NCBI GenBank assembly: GCA_900320845.1
Contig: ONTS01000021.1
Location: 2,421 to 51,558 of the forward strand
DNA from: an uncultured Prevotellaceae bacterium
GTDB taxonomy: Bacteria; Bacteroidota; Bacteroidia; Bacteroidales; Bacteroidaceae
Direction of reading: 5' to 3'
Length of the DNA stretch: 49,138 bases
Within the stretch, counting starts at the first letter, position 1. Each line of letters opens with the position of its first letter. This document shows, piece by piece, positions 8,774-17,707 of this stretch. The notes under the pieces were generated by a model. That model was not told the DNA's origin and did no database searches. It worked only from the letters and a program-made list of their open reading frames with translations. The position numbers and the translations under genes are program-made.

Positions 8774-11350
8774 CTATTCTGTTTGGTTTAATTGTTCGTT
8801 CTCAACAGGCTTATTTTCTTCCTGCTTGTTCTGTTTGTCGGGATTGTTAGCCCACTGGTTGCGTGCTTCTTCTTCAACGGTGGCTTCCAGTTCGCTATTC
8901 ATCACCTTACAAACGCCGGCAATGACATCGTTCTTCTTTGTCAGGTTGATAAGTCGTACGCCTTGTGTTGCACGTCCCTGAACACGGCATTCGCTCACGG
9001 AGAGGCGAATGGTGATACCGCTCTTGTTGATAATCATCAGGTCGTTCATATCAGTAACAGTCTTGATGGCTACAAGGCGACCAGTCTTTTCGGTAATGTT
9101 GAGTGTCTTCACACCCTTAGCTCCGCGGTTAGTCTTGCGGTAATCTTCCACATCGGAGCGTTTGCCATAACCGTTTTCGCTCACTACCATGATGGTCTCC
9201 TTTTCCGGATCGTTGACAACAACCATCCCTACTACTTCATCGTCGCCGCCGTCGAGCTGCATGCCTCGTACACCGGTGCTGACACGACCGATAGCACGTA
9301 CGGCATTCTCGTCGAAACGTACGGCACGTCCGTTGCGGTTGGCAAGGATGAGCTCGTTTCTACCATTGGTGAGACGTACGTCAACTACCTCATCGCCTTC
9401 AATAATGTTGATGGCATTGACACCATTTGTGCGTGGACGGCTGTATGCCTCTAGGCAAGTCTTCTTCACGATACCTCGCTTAGTTGCGAATACAACATAG
9501 TGAGAGTTAAGGAATTCTTTGTCGTTGAGTCCACGAAGACGCAGGAATGCATTGACGGAGTCGTCGGCATCAATGTTGACAAGATTTTGAATGGCACGGC
9601 CTTTGGAGGTCTTCTCGCCTTCAGGTATTTCATAGCACTTCAGCCAGTGGCAACGACCTTTGCGCGTGAAAAGCAAGAGTGTCTGGTGCATGGTAGCGGG
9701 GAAGATGAATTCGGTGAAGTCTTCTTCTCGCGTCTTTGCTCCTTTCGAGCCTACACCACCACGTGCCTGCTCGCGGAATTCGCTGAGAGCGGTACGCTTT
9801 ATGTAACCGAGGTGGCTGACAGTGACAACAACGGGATCGTTGGGATAGAAGTCTTCGGGGTTAAACTCCTCGCTGGAGTAGCGAATGATGGTGCTACGTT
9901 CGTCACTATACTTCTCTTTCACCTCCTGCAGTTCGTCCTTCATCACCTTCTTACATAGTTCGGGGTCATCGAGGATTGACTGCAGATACTTGATGTTGCG
10001 TTCCAGCTCTTCGTATTCGGCGTGCAGTTGTTCTACACGCAGGCCGGTAAGCTGTGCCAAACGCATATATACGATGGCGTTAGACTGCAACTCATCAAGG
10101 TTGAAACGTTTTTCAAGGGCGCGTTGAGCATCAGAAGGAGTCTTAGCAGCGCGGATGATGTGTACCACCTCATCAATGTTATCGCAGGCAATAATGAGTC
10201 CCTCAAGGATGTGGGCGCGTTCCTTTGCCTTACGCAGTTCAAACTGTGTGCGACGAATGGTTACATCGTGGCGATGTTCTATGAAATGATGTATACACTC
10301 TTTGAGTGACAATAGTTTTGGTCTTCCTTTGACAAGAGCTATGCAGTTGACAGAGAAGCTGCTCTGCAGGGCTGTCATCTTGAACAACTTGTTGAGTATG
10401 ACGTTGGCATTGGCTTCGCGGCGAACATCTACCACGATGCGCATACCTTGGCGTCCTGTCTCGTCGTTGACATTGGAGATGCCATCAATTTTTCCTTCTT
10501 TGGCAAGCTCGGCAATATTCTCGATAAGTTGTTGCTTGTTAACGCCATAAGGAATCTCTGTCACCACAATCTTGTCGTGTGTATCGCCTGTCTCGATTTC
10601 AGCCTTGGCGCGCAGTACAATACGTCCGCGTCCAGTTTCATAGGCTTCTTTTACCCCGGTAATACCATAGATAAAAGCGCCTGTGGGGAAGTCGGGAGCT
10701 GGGATGTACTGCATAAGACCATCGGTGTCGATATCGGGATTGTCGATGTATGCACAACAGCCGTCAATCACTTCGCCCAGATTGTGTGTAGGTATGTTGG
10801 TTGCCATACCTACTGCGATACCATTACCTCCGTTGACAAGCAGGTTAGGTATCTTTGTGGGCATGACTGTCGGCTCAGTGCGTGTGTCATCATAGTTGTT
10901 GACCATATCAACGGTTTCCTTCTCCAGATCGTCCATGATGTGTTCACCCATCTTTGACAATCTGCACTCGGTGTAACGCATAGCTGCAGGTGAGTCACCG
11001 TCGACGCTACCGAAGTTGCCCTGTCCGTCGACAAGTGTGTATCGCATGTTCCAATCTTGCGCCATGCGTACCAATGCTCCGTAGATTGAGCTGTCGCCGT
11101 GGGGGTGGTATTTACCCATGTCGTCGCCCACAATACGTGCACATTTCTTGGTGGGTTTGTCAGAGGTGTTGCCCAGTTCCTGCATGCCGAAAAGAATGCG
11201 TCGGTGTACGGGCTTGAATCCATCGCGCACATCAGGAAGGGCACGCGAAACGATAACAGACATAGAATAATCAATGTATGAGGACTTCATTTCTTCCTCA
11301 ATGTTGATTTTGATAATTCTGTCTTGTTCTACAAATTGGTTCTCGTCCAT
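8774..11350 (-). CDS. gyrA: DNA gyrase subunit A
   Basis: Type IIA topoisomerase subunit that cuts and rejoins DNA. The catalytic tyrosine is Y126 in [11 protein letters not shown]. The quinolone-resistance region reads [17 protein letters not shown], so the position equivalent to E. coli Ser83 is Ser (S87, wild-type) and the Asp87 equivalent is Gly (G91), which I recall as usual in Bacteroidota. The GyrA box at the start of the C-terminal beta-pinwheel reads [10 protein letters not shown]. It ends in an acidic, Gln/Asn-rich tail ([17 protein letters not shown]). Length 858 aa is normal. It has its own promoter-like sequence about 80 bp upstream, and two TPR genes follow on the same strand. 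gyrB is not in the window. Confidence 0.97.
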   Translation of the reverse strand: MDENQFVEQDRIIKINIEEEMKSSYIDYSMSVIVSRALPDVRDGFKPVHRRILFGMQELGNTSDKPTKKCARIVGDDMGKYHPHGDSSIYGALVRMAQDWNMRYTLVDGQGNFGSVDGDSPAAMRYTECRLSKMGEHIMDDLEKETVDMVNNYDDTRTEPTVMPTKIPNLLVNGGNGIAVGMATNIPTHNLGEVIDGCCAYIDNPDIDTDGLMQYIPAPDFPTGAFIYGITGVKEAYETGRGRIVLRAKAEIETGDTHDKIVVTEIPYGVNKQQLIENIAELAKEGKIDGISNVNDETGRQGMRIVVDVRREANANVILNKLFKMTALQSSFSVNCIALVKGRPKLLSLKECIHHFIEHRHDVTIRRTQFELRKAKERAHILEGLIIACDNIDEVVHIIRAAKTPSDAQRALEKRFNLDELQSNAIVYMRLAQLTGLRVEQLHAEYEELERNIKYLQSILDDPELCKKVMKDELQEVKEKYSDERSTIIRYSSEEFNPEDFYPNDPVVVTVSHLGYIKRTALSEFREQARGGVGSKGAKTREEDFTEFIFPATMHQTLLLFTRKGRCHWLKCYEIPEGEKTSKGRAIQNLVNIDADDSVNAFLRLRGLNDKEFLNSHYVVFATKRGIVKKTCLEAYSRPRTNGVNAINIIEGDEVVDVRLTNGRNELILANRNGRAVRFDENAVRAIGRVSTGVRGMQLDGGDDEVVGMVVVNDPEKETIMVVSENGYGKRSDVEDYRKTNRGAKGVKTLNITEKTGRLVAIKTVTDMNDLMIINKSGITIRLSVSECRVQGRATQGVRLINLTKKNDVIAGVCKVMNSELEATVEEEARNQWANNPDKQNKQEENKPVENEQLNQTE

Positions 11351-11430
11351 GAATGTCTTTTTTACTTAATTTCGCCAAAAAGGGCGTTTGCTTGCCTTAT
11401 TTTAGCGTTTTAACATTTTCTTTAGTGGCA

Positions 11431-11460
11431 CAAAGGTATACTTTTTGTAGGTTTTGCGAA
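11431..11460 (-). promoter_or_regulatory. Bacteroidota-type promoter for gyrA
   Basis: On the minus strand a perfect -7 box TACCTTTG (11431-11438) sits 18 bases from TTCG (11457-11460), a three-of-four match to the -33 TTTG. The predicted start lies near 11424, leaving a leader of about 75 bases before gyrA. Confidence 0.6.
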
Positions 11461-11629
11461 AGAAAAAAATGGTAAAATTCGGCTTTTTTACACCTCTTAA
11501 CACCATAGCTGTCATATCAGGCATGACATAGAGTGGTGTTTTGCTTTGTTATCTTTGATTTTGAGTGTGAAAATATAACTCAGACAATTGTTCTACTGCA
11601 GCCTTGTTAATGGTGTAGAGAGTAACAAA

Positions 11630-11662
11630 GTCAGTTGGTCTTGTCTGCCAAAACCAACTGAC
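11630..11662 (-). terminator. hairpin downstream of glmS
   Basis: A perfect 10-bp inverted repeat, GTCAGTTGGT (11630-11639) with ACCAACTGAC (11653-11662), about 40 bases past the glmS stop. The following bases on the minus strand are only moderately T-rich. Confidence 0.6.
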
Positions 11663-11702
11663 GTTATGTTGTAGAGAGAGTGGACTCCCTTTTTAATTAA
11701 TT

Positions 11703-13547
11703 CTATTCCACAGTAACGCTCTTTGCGAGGTTGCGTGGTTGGTCAACATCTTTTCCTTTGCATACGGCGATATGGTATGCCAGTAACTGTAGCGGTACGG
11801 TGGCAATGAGTGGCTCAAGGCATGGAAGGGTGTTGGGCAGTTCGATGACTTCGTCTGCCAGATGGCGTATGACTTGATCGTCTTCGCTAATTAGTGCGAT
11901 GACTCTTCCTTCACGTGCAACAACTTCCTGGATATTGCTCAGCACTTTTTCGTACATGGCGTTGTGAGGAGCAATAACCACAACAGGCATGTCGGAGTCG
12001 ATGAGAGCAATAGGACCATGCTTCATTTCTGCAGCGGGATATCCTTCGGCATGTATGTAGCTAATCTCCTTGAGCTTGAGTGCGCCTTCAAGTGCAACGG
12101 GGTAGTTGTAGCCACGACCCAGATAAAGGAAGTTGCGTGCGTAGGTAAAGGTGCGACTGAGTTTAGCTATGTGGTCGTTGAGAGCGAGCACACGTTTAAT
12201 CTTGTCGGGGATAGCATTCAGCTCCTGCACAACATGCGTGTATTCGTCGTCCGAGATAGTATTTTTTTCTTTTGCTATAGCCAAGGCGAGCATGGTGAGC
12301 ACCGTTACTTGTCCTGTGAAGGCTTTGGTAGAAGCTACACCGATTTCTGGTCCTACATGGATGTAGGCACCGGTATGTGTGCTGCGCGGTATGCTGGAAC
12401 CGATAGCATTGCAGATGCCGTAAATAAATGCGCCTTTCTGTTTAGCTTGTTCTACTGCGGCAAGCGTGTCGGCTGTCTCACCGCTTTGCGAGATGGCAAT
12501 AACGAGGTCGGATGCGTAGATGACAGGGTTGCGATAGCGAAATTCGCTGGCATATTCCACCTCTACAGGGATGCGGCAGAACGATTCAATGGTCTGCTTA
12601 CCAATGAGTCCGGCATGCCATGAGGTGCCACATGCAACGATAATAATGCGCTTGGCATTAAGAATGGCGTCTTTATGGTCGATGACGCTGCTGAGAATAA
12701 TCTGGTTGAGCGTGGTGTTTACACGTCCACGCATGCAGTTGATAAGGCAGTTGGGTTGTTCAAAGATTTCTTTGAGCATGAAATGCGGATAGCCACCTTT
12801 TTCTATTTGTCCTAAGTCCAGGTCTATCTTCTTGATTTCTGCCTTTTGTTCCTTATTTAATATACTTACTATGCGCAGGTCTTCTCCCGGCTTGAGTACG
12901 GCAATGTTGCCGTCTTCCAGATACACCACCTTATCAGTGTATTCTATAATGGGGCTGGCATCGGAGCCGAGGAAGAACTCGTTTTCGCCGATACCTACTA
13001 CCAACGGGCTCTGCTTGCGTGCAGCAATAATGCAGTTGGGGTTGCGCTTATCTACCAAGGCAATGGCATATGCGCCAATCACCTGGTGAAGGGCTATCTG
13101 TACAGCAGTGAGCAAGTCGCAACCTTTACGCTGCTGTATGTACTCCACCAATTGTACCAGAACTTCAGTATCCGTGTCGGAACGGAACTGTACACCTTTA
13201 GCCTTGAGATTGTTTTTGATGTCGGAATAGTTCTCAATGATTCCGTTATGGATGATGGCGAGATTCTTGGATTCTGAATAGTGTGGGTGGGCATTCATTG
13301 AAGAGGGTTCTCCATGAGTTGCCCATCGTGTGTGGGCAATACCAGTGCTGCCGGAGATATCTTTTTCACTGCATACACGCTCCAGCTCGCTTACTTTGCC
13401 TTTAGCTTTGTACACACTTAATTCACCGTCGCCATTGATAAGTGCAACGCCAGCACTATCGTAGCCACGATATTCAAGACGTCGAAGACCTTTAATCAAG
13501 ATGGGGAAGGCCTCGCGATGACCTACATAACCTACTATTCCACACAT
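11703..13547 (-). CDS. glmS: glutamine--fructose-6-phosphate aminotransferase (isomerizing)
   Basis: Makes glucosamine-6-phosphate from fructose-6-phosphate and glutamine, the first committed step to UDP-GlcNAc for peptidoglycan and LPS. The N-terminal Ntn glutaminase domain starts MCGIVGYVG with Cys2 as the nucleophile. Two SIS sugar-isomerase domains follow (about 290-430 and 460-600), with the phosphate-binding SQSGETADTLAA. The C-terminus DVDQPRNLAKSVTVE is the classic GlmS end. Length 614 aa is normal. No glmS ribozyme is visible upstream, as expected outside Firmicutes. It follows the export-protein gene on the same strand, with a hairpin between them. Confidence 0.97.
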   Translation of the reverse strand: MCGIVGYVGHREAFPILIKGLRRLEYRGYDSAGVALINGDGELSVYKAKGKVSELERVCSEKDISGSTGIAHTRWATHGEPSSMNAHPHYSESKNLAIIHNGIIENYSDIKNNLKAKGVQFRSDTDTEVLVQLVEYIQQRKGCDLLTAVQIALHQVIGAYAIALVDKRNPNCIIAARKQSPLVVGIGENEFFLGSDASPIIEYTDKVVYLEDGNIAVLKPGEDLRIVSILNKEQKAEIKKIDLDLGQIEKGGYPHFMLKEIFEQPNCLINCMRGRVNTTLNQIILSSVIDHKDAILNAKRIIIVACGTSWHAGLIGKQTIESFCRIPVEVEYASEFRYRNPVIYASDLVIAISQSGETADTLAAVEQAKQKGAFIYGICNAIGSSIPRSTHTGAYIHVGPEIGVASTKAFTGQVTVLTMLALAIAKEKNTISDDEYTHVVQELNAIPDKIKRVLALNDHIAKLSRTFTYARNFLYLGRGYNYPVALEGALKLKEISYIHAEGYPAAEMKHGPIALIDSDMPVVVIAPHNAMYEKVLSNIQEVVAREGRVIALISEDDQVIRHLADEVIELPNTLPCLEPLIATVPLQLLAYHIAVCKGKDVDQPRNLAKSVTVE

Positions 13548-13590
13548 AGTAATCGGGTGTTATATTATTAATAATGGTGTCTATGTACAT

Positions 13591-13629
13591 AACAGGTTAG
13601 TATTGCCTTGTTGGCGACACTAACCTATT
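13591..13629 (-). terminator. hairpin downstream of the Wza-like gene
   Basis: An inverted repeat (core AGGTTAGT 13594-13601 with ACTAACCT 13619-13626, extended with one mismatch to TAA/TTA, plus an inner GCC/GGC pairing) lies just after the stop at 13645 and before glmS. Confidence 0.6.
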
Positions 13630-13644
13630 ACGCCATTGGGGATC

Positions 13645-14439
13645 TTAGTTGCGCAGAACACTGACAATAAGTGAAGCCAACGATGTGGCGATACCAATAA
13701 ATGAGAACCACATGGTAGTGGTGGGACCAAGGTCAGCACCCTTTGTTCTAACACTTGATGGCTCTACATATATAATATCGTTCTGCTGCAGGTAGTAGTA
13801 AGGAGAATTAAAGATGTTGGCATCGGTAAGATCGAGACGCACTTTGTGCTTCTGTCCAGTCTCATCTTCACGGATGAGCAGCACATTCTTACGCTTACCA
13901 TATATAGACATGTCGCCTACAGAGGCCAATGCTTCGATGATACTCATTTTTTCGGTTGTAACAGGAACAACGGCTGAGCCTCCGACTTCACCAATAACAG
14001 TGATACGATAGGATGCCATTCTTACTGTTACGATAGGATTCTCAGAGCGTGCCAGATAAGGTGCGATGCGTTCGGCGATAGCATTCTGACATTCTTCTTT
14101 GGTAAGACCCTGTACATGCATCTTTCCAATAATGGGGAAGTTGATGTTACCACTGTTGTCTACGAGATATCCTTGCAGATTGGATGCTCCATTGAGCTGT
14201 CCGCCGGCACCAACGGTGCTACCTACGGAAAGGTTGAATGGACGTGATGCCTCAGGATCGGTCGTAGACACGGTGATTGTCAGCATGTCTTTCGGCATGA
14301 TGCGGGCATCGTACAGGCCTTGTGAACCTGCTAAAGAGATACTGTCAATGTTTTGGAAGTAAACGACTTGCTTACTTGCATTACAACCTGCCAAGAAAAA
14401 GATGGCGATGATAGGAACCAAGATACGAATAGCCTTCAT
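13645..14439 (-). CDS. polysaccharide export lipoprotein (Wza-like)
   Basis: A 264-aa lipoprotein with lipobox LAGC (Cys19), so anchored in a membrane. The polysaccharide biosynthesis/export domain comes first (residues ~45-145, containing KDMLTITVSTTDPEASRPFN), then an SLBB-like beta-grasp domain (SYRITVIGEVGGSAVVPV). A hydrophobic helix close to the C-terminus (WFSFIGIATSLASLIVSVL) matches the outer-membrane-spanning helix of Wza. Such proteins form the export channel for capsule or exopolysaccharide. Unusually, the usual partner (Wzc-type tyrosine kinase/copolymerase) and glycosyltransferase cluster are not adjacent. It has its own promoter. Confidence 0.88.
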   Translation of the reverse strand: MKAIRILVPIIAIFFLAGCNASKQVVYFQNIDSISLAGSQGLYDARIMPKDMLTITVSTTDPEASRPFNLSVGSTVGAGGQLNGASNLQGYLVDNSGNINFPIIGKMHVQGLTKEECQNAIAERIAPYLARSENPIVTVRMASYRITVIGEVGGSAVVPVTTEKMSIIEALASVGDMSIYGKRKNVLLIREDETGQKHKVRLDLTDANIFNSPYYYLQQNDIIYVEPSSVRTKGADLGPTTTMWFSFIGIATSLASLIVSVLRN

Positions 14440-14521
14440 AGATTATGAGTTATGTTGCGTTTGTTATTATTTATGAGTTAAGATGTTTTATGCGTTATGG
14501 ATGGAATATCCACATTTGGTG

Positions 14522-14553
14522 CAAAGGTATAATGAATTTTTGTGCTTCACAAA
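14522..14553 (-). promoter_or_regulatory. Bacteroidota-type promoter for the Wza-like gene
   Basis: Minus strand: TTTG (14550-14553), a 20-base spacer, then TACCTTTG (14522-14529). Both boxes match the Bacteroidota primary sigma consensus. The predicted start is near 14515 and the gene starts at 14439. Confidence 0.7.
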
Positions 14554-14580
14554 TTATTGTGCATAGATAATGTGATTTTG

Positions 14581-14940
14581 CTATAATAAGGGTACGTCCT
14601 CAAAGTGCTCAATCTGTACATTGTCTGCTGTCGGGGCGACGATAGCGATAACATCAAACTGACTGTCGATGATATTGTGGTGTGTACGGAGATAATAGGC
14701 TATGGCACTGCGCAAATTGTTTCGTTTCTTATAGTCTATCGCTTCAAGAGGATGCTGTATGTCGGCACTGCGACGGGTTTTCACTTCAACAAAATAGTAT
14801 CTATCGTCCTTCACTGCAATAATGTCAATGTCGCGGTGCCCTTGACGCCAATCGCGTTCGGCAATGGCATAACCATTATCAATGAGATATTGTTCGGCAA
14901 GGTCTTCGCCCCAATGACCAAAATCATTGTGTGTAGCCAT
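14581..14940 (-). CDS. YraN/UPF0102-family protein
   Basis: A 119-aa protein with the restriction-endonuclease-like fold of the YraN family: GHWGEDLAEQYLIDNGY, then DWRQGHRDIDIIAVKD and YYFVEVKTRRS. The conserved residues D, ExK (VEVK) and the N-terminal Glu form the PD-(D/E)xK-type site. The biochemical role of the family is not settled; a Holliday-junction-related nuclease activity has been suspected from the fold. Length is typical. It starts 17 bp after the stop of the upstream glycosyltransferase, same strand, so probably co-transcribed with it. Confidence 0.9.
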   Translation of the reverse strand: MATHNDFGHWGEDLAEQYLIDNGYAIAERDWRQGHRDIDIIAVKDDRYYFVEVKTRRSADIQHPLEAIDYKKRNNLRSAIAYYLRTHHNIIDSQFDVIAIVAPTADNVQIEHFEDVPLL

Positions 14941-14957
14941 ATCTTATGGTAAAAAAA

Positions 14958-15902
14958 TTAAGGTTTGTGTTTCCAAAAGCAGAAAAGTCTACATATAAGA
15001 GAAGGGGAGAGTACCTGCATCAGTATTGATTTGATGAATATTGACAATCCTTTATCGAGAATGATGCTTGGATGAAAATTTGGAATGATGGGTGTCTCTC
15101 GTGTTAGATGCCAATGGGTAATTTGAATGTTGAATACATAAATGTAATAAAGACTTATTTGTTTTTTGTCAACATGTAATTTCGGATAGTTGTTTAACAA
15201 ATAGGGTAACAGTTGCATGTGTGCCTGCAAATGATCTTCAATATGTTTGCGGGTAATTTGTTTACTGATGCCTGATGAGTTCATGCAGTACAAATATGTA
15301 CCCTCAGAAGTGGTTAGAATAATGTTGGCTTTTCTGCCAAGTTGCTGCATGATGTAGACATCTTCAAAAACTTTACCTTCTGGAAAACGAATGTCGTCAA
15401 ACAGTTCTCTTCTGAAGACTTTATTCCAAACATAACAATGGCGATATGCTTCTGTAGCAAACCAATAAGATTCAAAATTGTTATAGGTGTCATTTTGAAA
15501 TTGCAGAACACTTTCCTTTGCTGTTTCTGCATCTGTCTTAACCCCATATTCAAGAATGTCGAACACATATGAGTATATAATTGGGCGTAACCTTTCATAT
15601 GTGTCATCAGTAAGTAAATCGTCAGAGTCGACGAAAGTGATATATTCACCATGAGCATTATTAAGACCAGTGTTTCGAGCACTGCTCAATCCCATGTTTA
15701 CTTGGTGTATGACTTTAATACGGTGATCCTTTTTAGCCCATTCATCACACATCTGTGGACATCGATCAGGACTGCCATCATCTACAAGTATGATTTCTAG
15801 TATTGGATAGTTTTGTCGCAGTATGCTTTCCACGCACCTGTCTAAATAGTTTTCCACCTTGTAAACAGGCACAATAACGGTTAACATTGGTGGTAATGCC
15901 AT
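14958..15902 (-). CDS. family 2 glycosyltransferase
   Basis: GT-A-fold glycosyltransferase that transfers a sugar from a nucleotide sugar to a surface polysaccharide or lipid acceptor. It shows the GT2 N-terminus MLTVIVPVYKVENYLDRC, the nucleotide-binding VDDGSPDRC, and GLSSARNTGLNNA followed by the metal-binding FVDSDDLL. The frame is open further upstream, to 16061, but those codons overlap oadB, so I place the start at the ATG at 15902 (MALPPMLTVIV), 22 bp after the oadB stop; 15887 is also possible. Product about 314 aa. The C-terminal half (~220-314) is poorly conserved and rich in aromatic residues. It sits in an odd context, between oadB and yraN, away from any polysaccharide cluster. 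Confidence 0.88.
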   Translation of the reverse strand: MALPPMLTVIVPVYKVENYLDRCVESILRQNYPILEIILVDDGSPDRCPQMCDEWAKKDHRIKVIHQVNMGLSSARNTGLNNAHGEYITFVDSDDLLTDDTYERLRPIIYSYVFDILEYGVKTDAETAKESVLQFQNDTYNNFESYWFATEAYRHCYVWNKVFRRELFDDIRFPEGKVFEDVYIMQQLGRKANIILTTSEGTYLYCMNSSGISKQITRKHIEDHLQAHMQLLPYLLNNYPKLHVDKKQISLYYIYVFNIQITHWHLTRETPIIPNFHPSIILDKGLSIFIKSILMQVLSPSLICRLFCFWKHKP

Positions 15903-15924
15903 TTGTCTGAAGATATTTGATTGT

Positions 15925-17082
15925 TCAACTAAGGAATCCGAGCAAAGCACCAGCTGCAACAGCAGAGCCGATGACACCAGCCACATTCGGGCCCATGGCG
16001 TGCATGAGTAAGAAGTTGTGGCGGTCGTATTCCAAACCGACGTTATTGGATATACGTGCACTCATGGGCACAGCGCTCACACCGGCATTACCGATAAGAG
16101 GATTGAACTTGTTTTCCTTTTTGAGGAACAAGTTCATAAATTTCACGAACAACACGCCGCTCGCACTTGCAACGACAAAAGCACCGGCACCAATCATAAA
16201 GATATATATGGTGTTCATAGTAAGGAATTCACTAGCTTGAGTAGAACATCCTACTGTGAGCCCCAGCAATATGACTACAATGTCATTGAGCGCAGCGCCT
16301 GCTGTTTTGGCTAGACGTGTTGTTTTACCACTTTCTTTAAGCAGATTGCCAAAGAATAACATACCCAGCAGTGGCAAACCTGACGGTACCAAGAATGTGG
16401 TGAGCAGCAAGCCGATGATGGGGAAGAGGATACGTTCGGTCTGGCTTACCTGTCTCGGTGCTTTCATACGAATCACACGTTCTTTCTTCGTGGTGAGGAT
16501 GCGCATTAATGGGGGCTGAATCAGTGGAACAAGAGCCATATATGAGTAAGCACATACGGCGATAGCACCCATCAGATTAGGTGCAGTCTTTGAAGAAAGG
16601 AAGATGGCTGTGGGACCATCGGCGCCTCCGATGATAGCGATACCTGCGGCTTGGTTGGGCTCAAAGCCAAGCAACAACGCAAACATATAGGCGCTAAAGA
16701 TTCCAAACTGAGCAGCAGCACCTATCAGTATAAGCTTGGGATTGCTGATAAGTGTGGAGAAGTCGGTCATGGCTCCAATACCCAGAAATATGAGAGGAGG
16801 ATACCAACCTTGCTTGACGCCTTGATAAAAAATGTTCAACACAGAGTTGTCTTCATACAAACCTATCTCTAAGCCTGCATCAGCCTTGAATGGAATGTTG
16901 CCAAGGATGATGCCTAAACCAATGGGTACAAGCAATAACGGTTCGAAATCTTTCTTGATGGCAAGCCAAATAAACAATATGCCGACCAAAATCATGATGA
17001 GATTTTGGGCAGTAGCATTAGCAAAACCAGTATAAGAGAAAAACTCTGTGATATTTTGCCCAAGGAATTCAAAAAAGCCCAT
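15925..17082 (-). CDS. oadB: sodium-pumping decarboxylase beta subunit (OadB/MmdB family)
   Basis: A 385-aa multi-pass inner-membrane protein that couples decarboxylation of carboxybiotin to sodium export. The family signatures GGADGPTAIFLSS and FLGIGAMTDFSTLISNP are visible, as is the region around NAGVSAVPMSARI. About ten hydrophobic segments are spread along it, and the length is close to the family norm (Bacteroidota members lack the longer loops of some OadB). It is encoded downstream of the biotin carrier and the OadG-like gene, the usual arrangement of methylmalonyl-CoA or oxaloacetate decarboxylase. In Bacteroidota the substrate is usually methylmalonyl-CoA, in propionate formation. 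The carboxyltransferase (alpha) gene is not next to it. Confidence 0.95.
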   Translation of the reverse strand: MGFFEFLGQNITEFFSYTGFANATAQNLIMILVGILFIWLAIKKDFEPLLLVPIGLGIILGNIPFKADAGLEIGLYEDNSVLNIFYQGVKQGWYPPLIFLGIGAMTDFSTLISNPKLILIGAAAQFGIFSAYMFALLLGFEPNQAAGIAIIGGADGPTAIFLSSKTAPNLMGAIAVCAYSYMALVPLIQPPLMRILTTKKERVIRMKAPRQVSQTERILFPIIGLLLTTFLVPSGLPLLGMLFFGNLLKESGKTTRLAKTAGAALNDIVVILLGLTVGCSTQASEFLTMNTIYIFMIGAGAFVVASASGVLFVKFMNLFLKKENKFNPLIGNAGVSAVPMSARISNNVGLEYDRHNFLLMHAMGPNVAGVIGSAVAAGALLGFLS

Positions 17083-17203
17083 AGTAATTATTATCGATAT
17101 GCGATGTTGAAAATGTTTATTTAATATTGCCTGTGCTAATGGGTTGTGAAGCTTTTTTGGCAGCTATTGTCACCATCATCTGGCACCTTAGAGTGTAGTG
17201 TGC

Positions 17204-17653
17204 TTATGAAATGGAAATTAGTGCAGCACCTTCCATGACTGTGTCACCCGGTTTTACCAAAATTGCAGATATGCGTCCGTCAACGTCGCATTCTATATTA
17301 TTCTGCATCTTCATAGCTTCAAGCACAATGACGGTCTGTCCGGCTTTGACATTGTCGCCCACATTGACGCGTATTTCAGTCACAGTGCCAGGCAGAGGAG
17401 CATACACCTTTTCGCCTTCCAAATTTGTCGTGTCGGCTACGCTCACTGCCTCTGACTTATAAACTCCTGCATCATCGTTCTTAGCGGCAGGAGCATTCAG
17501 ATGAACACGTTGTGGACGGGTTGGTTTTATGTTCTCTTTGACTTTAACTTTGAAGACTTTGTCATTCACTTTTACTTCTGCGACATTGTTTTCAACGGAA
17601 ATGATTTCAACGTCGTAATCAACACCGTCAAGGTTATATTGATATTTGTTCAT
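17204..17653 (-). CDS. biotin carboxyl carrier protein of the decarboxylase pump
   Basis: A 149-aa protein with an N-terminal beta segment (1-40), a Pro/Ala-rich linker (42-78) and a C-terminal biotinyl/lipoyl domain (80-149). The biotinylated lysine is K115 in the motif LEAMKMQN. It carries CO2 from the carboxyltransferase to the membrane beta subunit. It is encoded between the OadG-like gene (54 bp gap) and oadB (121 bp gap), all on the minus strand. Confidence 0.95.
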   Translation of the reverse strand: MNKYQYNLDGVDYDVEIISVENNVAEVKVNDKVFKVKVKENIKPTRPQRVHLNAPAAKNDDAGVYKSEAVSVADTTNLEGEKVYAPLPGTVTEIRVNVGDNVKAGQTVIVLEAMKMQNNIECDVDGRISAILVKPGDTVMEGAALISIS

Positions 17654-17707
17654 GGTATGATTGGTTTTTTAGAGTTGGGAAAGGAGAGTGGTGGATTTTT
17701 ATATATG

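Larger units (their letters stand above)
11351..11702. other. gyrA-glmS intergenic region (about 350 bp)
   Basis: Holds the presumed gyrA promoter (11431-11460) and the glmS terminator hairpin (11630-11662). The rest is AT-rich and I see no gene or structured RNA in it. Confidence 0.6.

Noticed and set aside
11548-11702. glmS ribozyme
   Set aside because: It would have to be upstream of glmS (above 13547); nothing of that structure is there, and it is not expected in this phylum.
15903-16061. Upstream in-frame extension of the glycosyltransferase
   Set aside because: It lies inside oadB and encodes no part of the GT fold; the start at 15902 gives a normal GT2 N-terminus.
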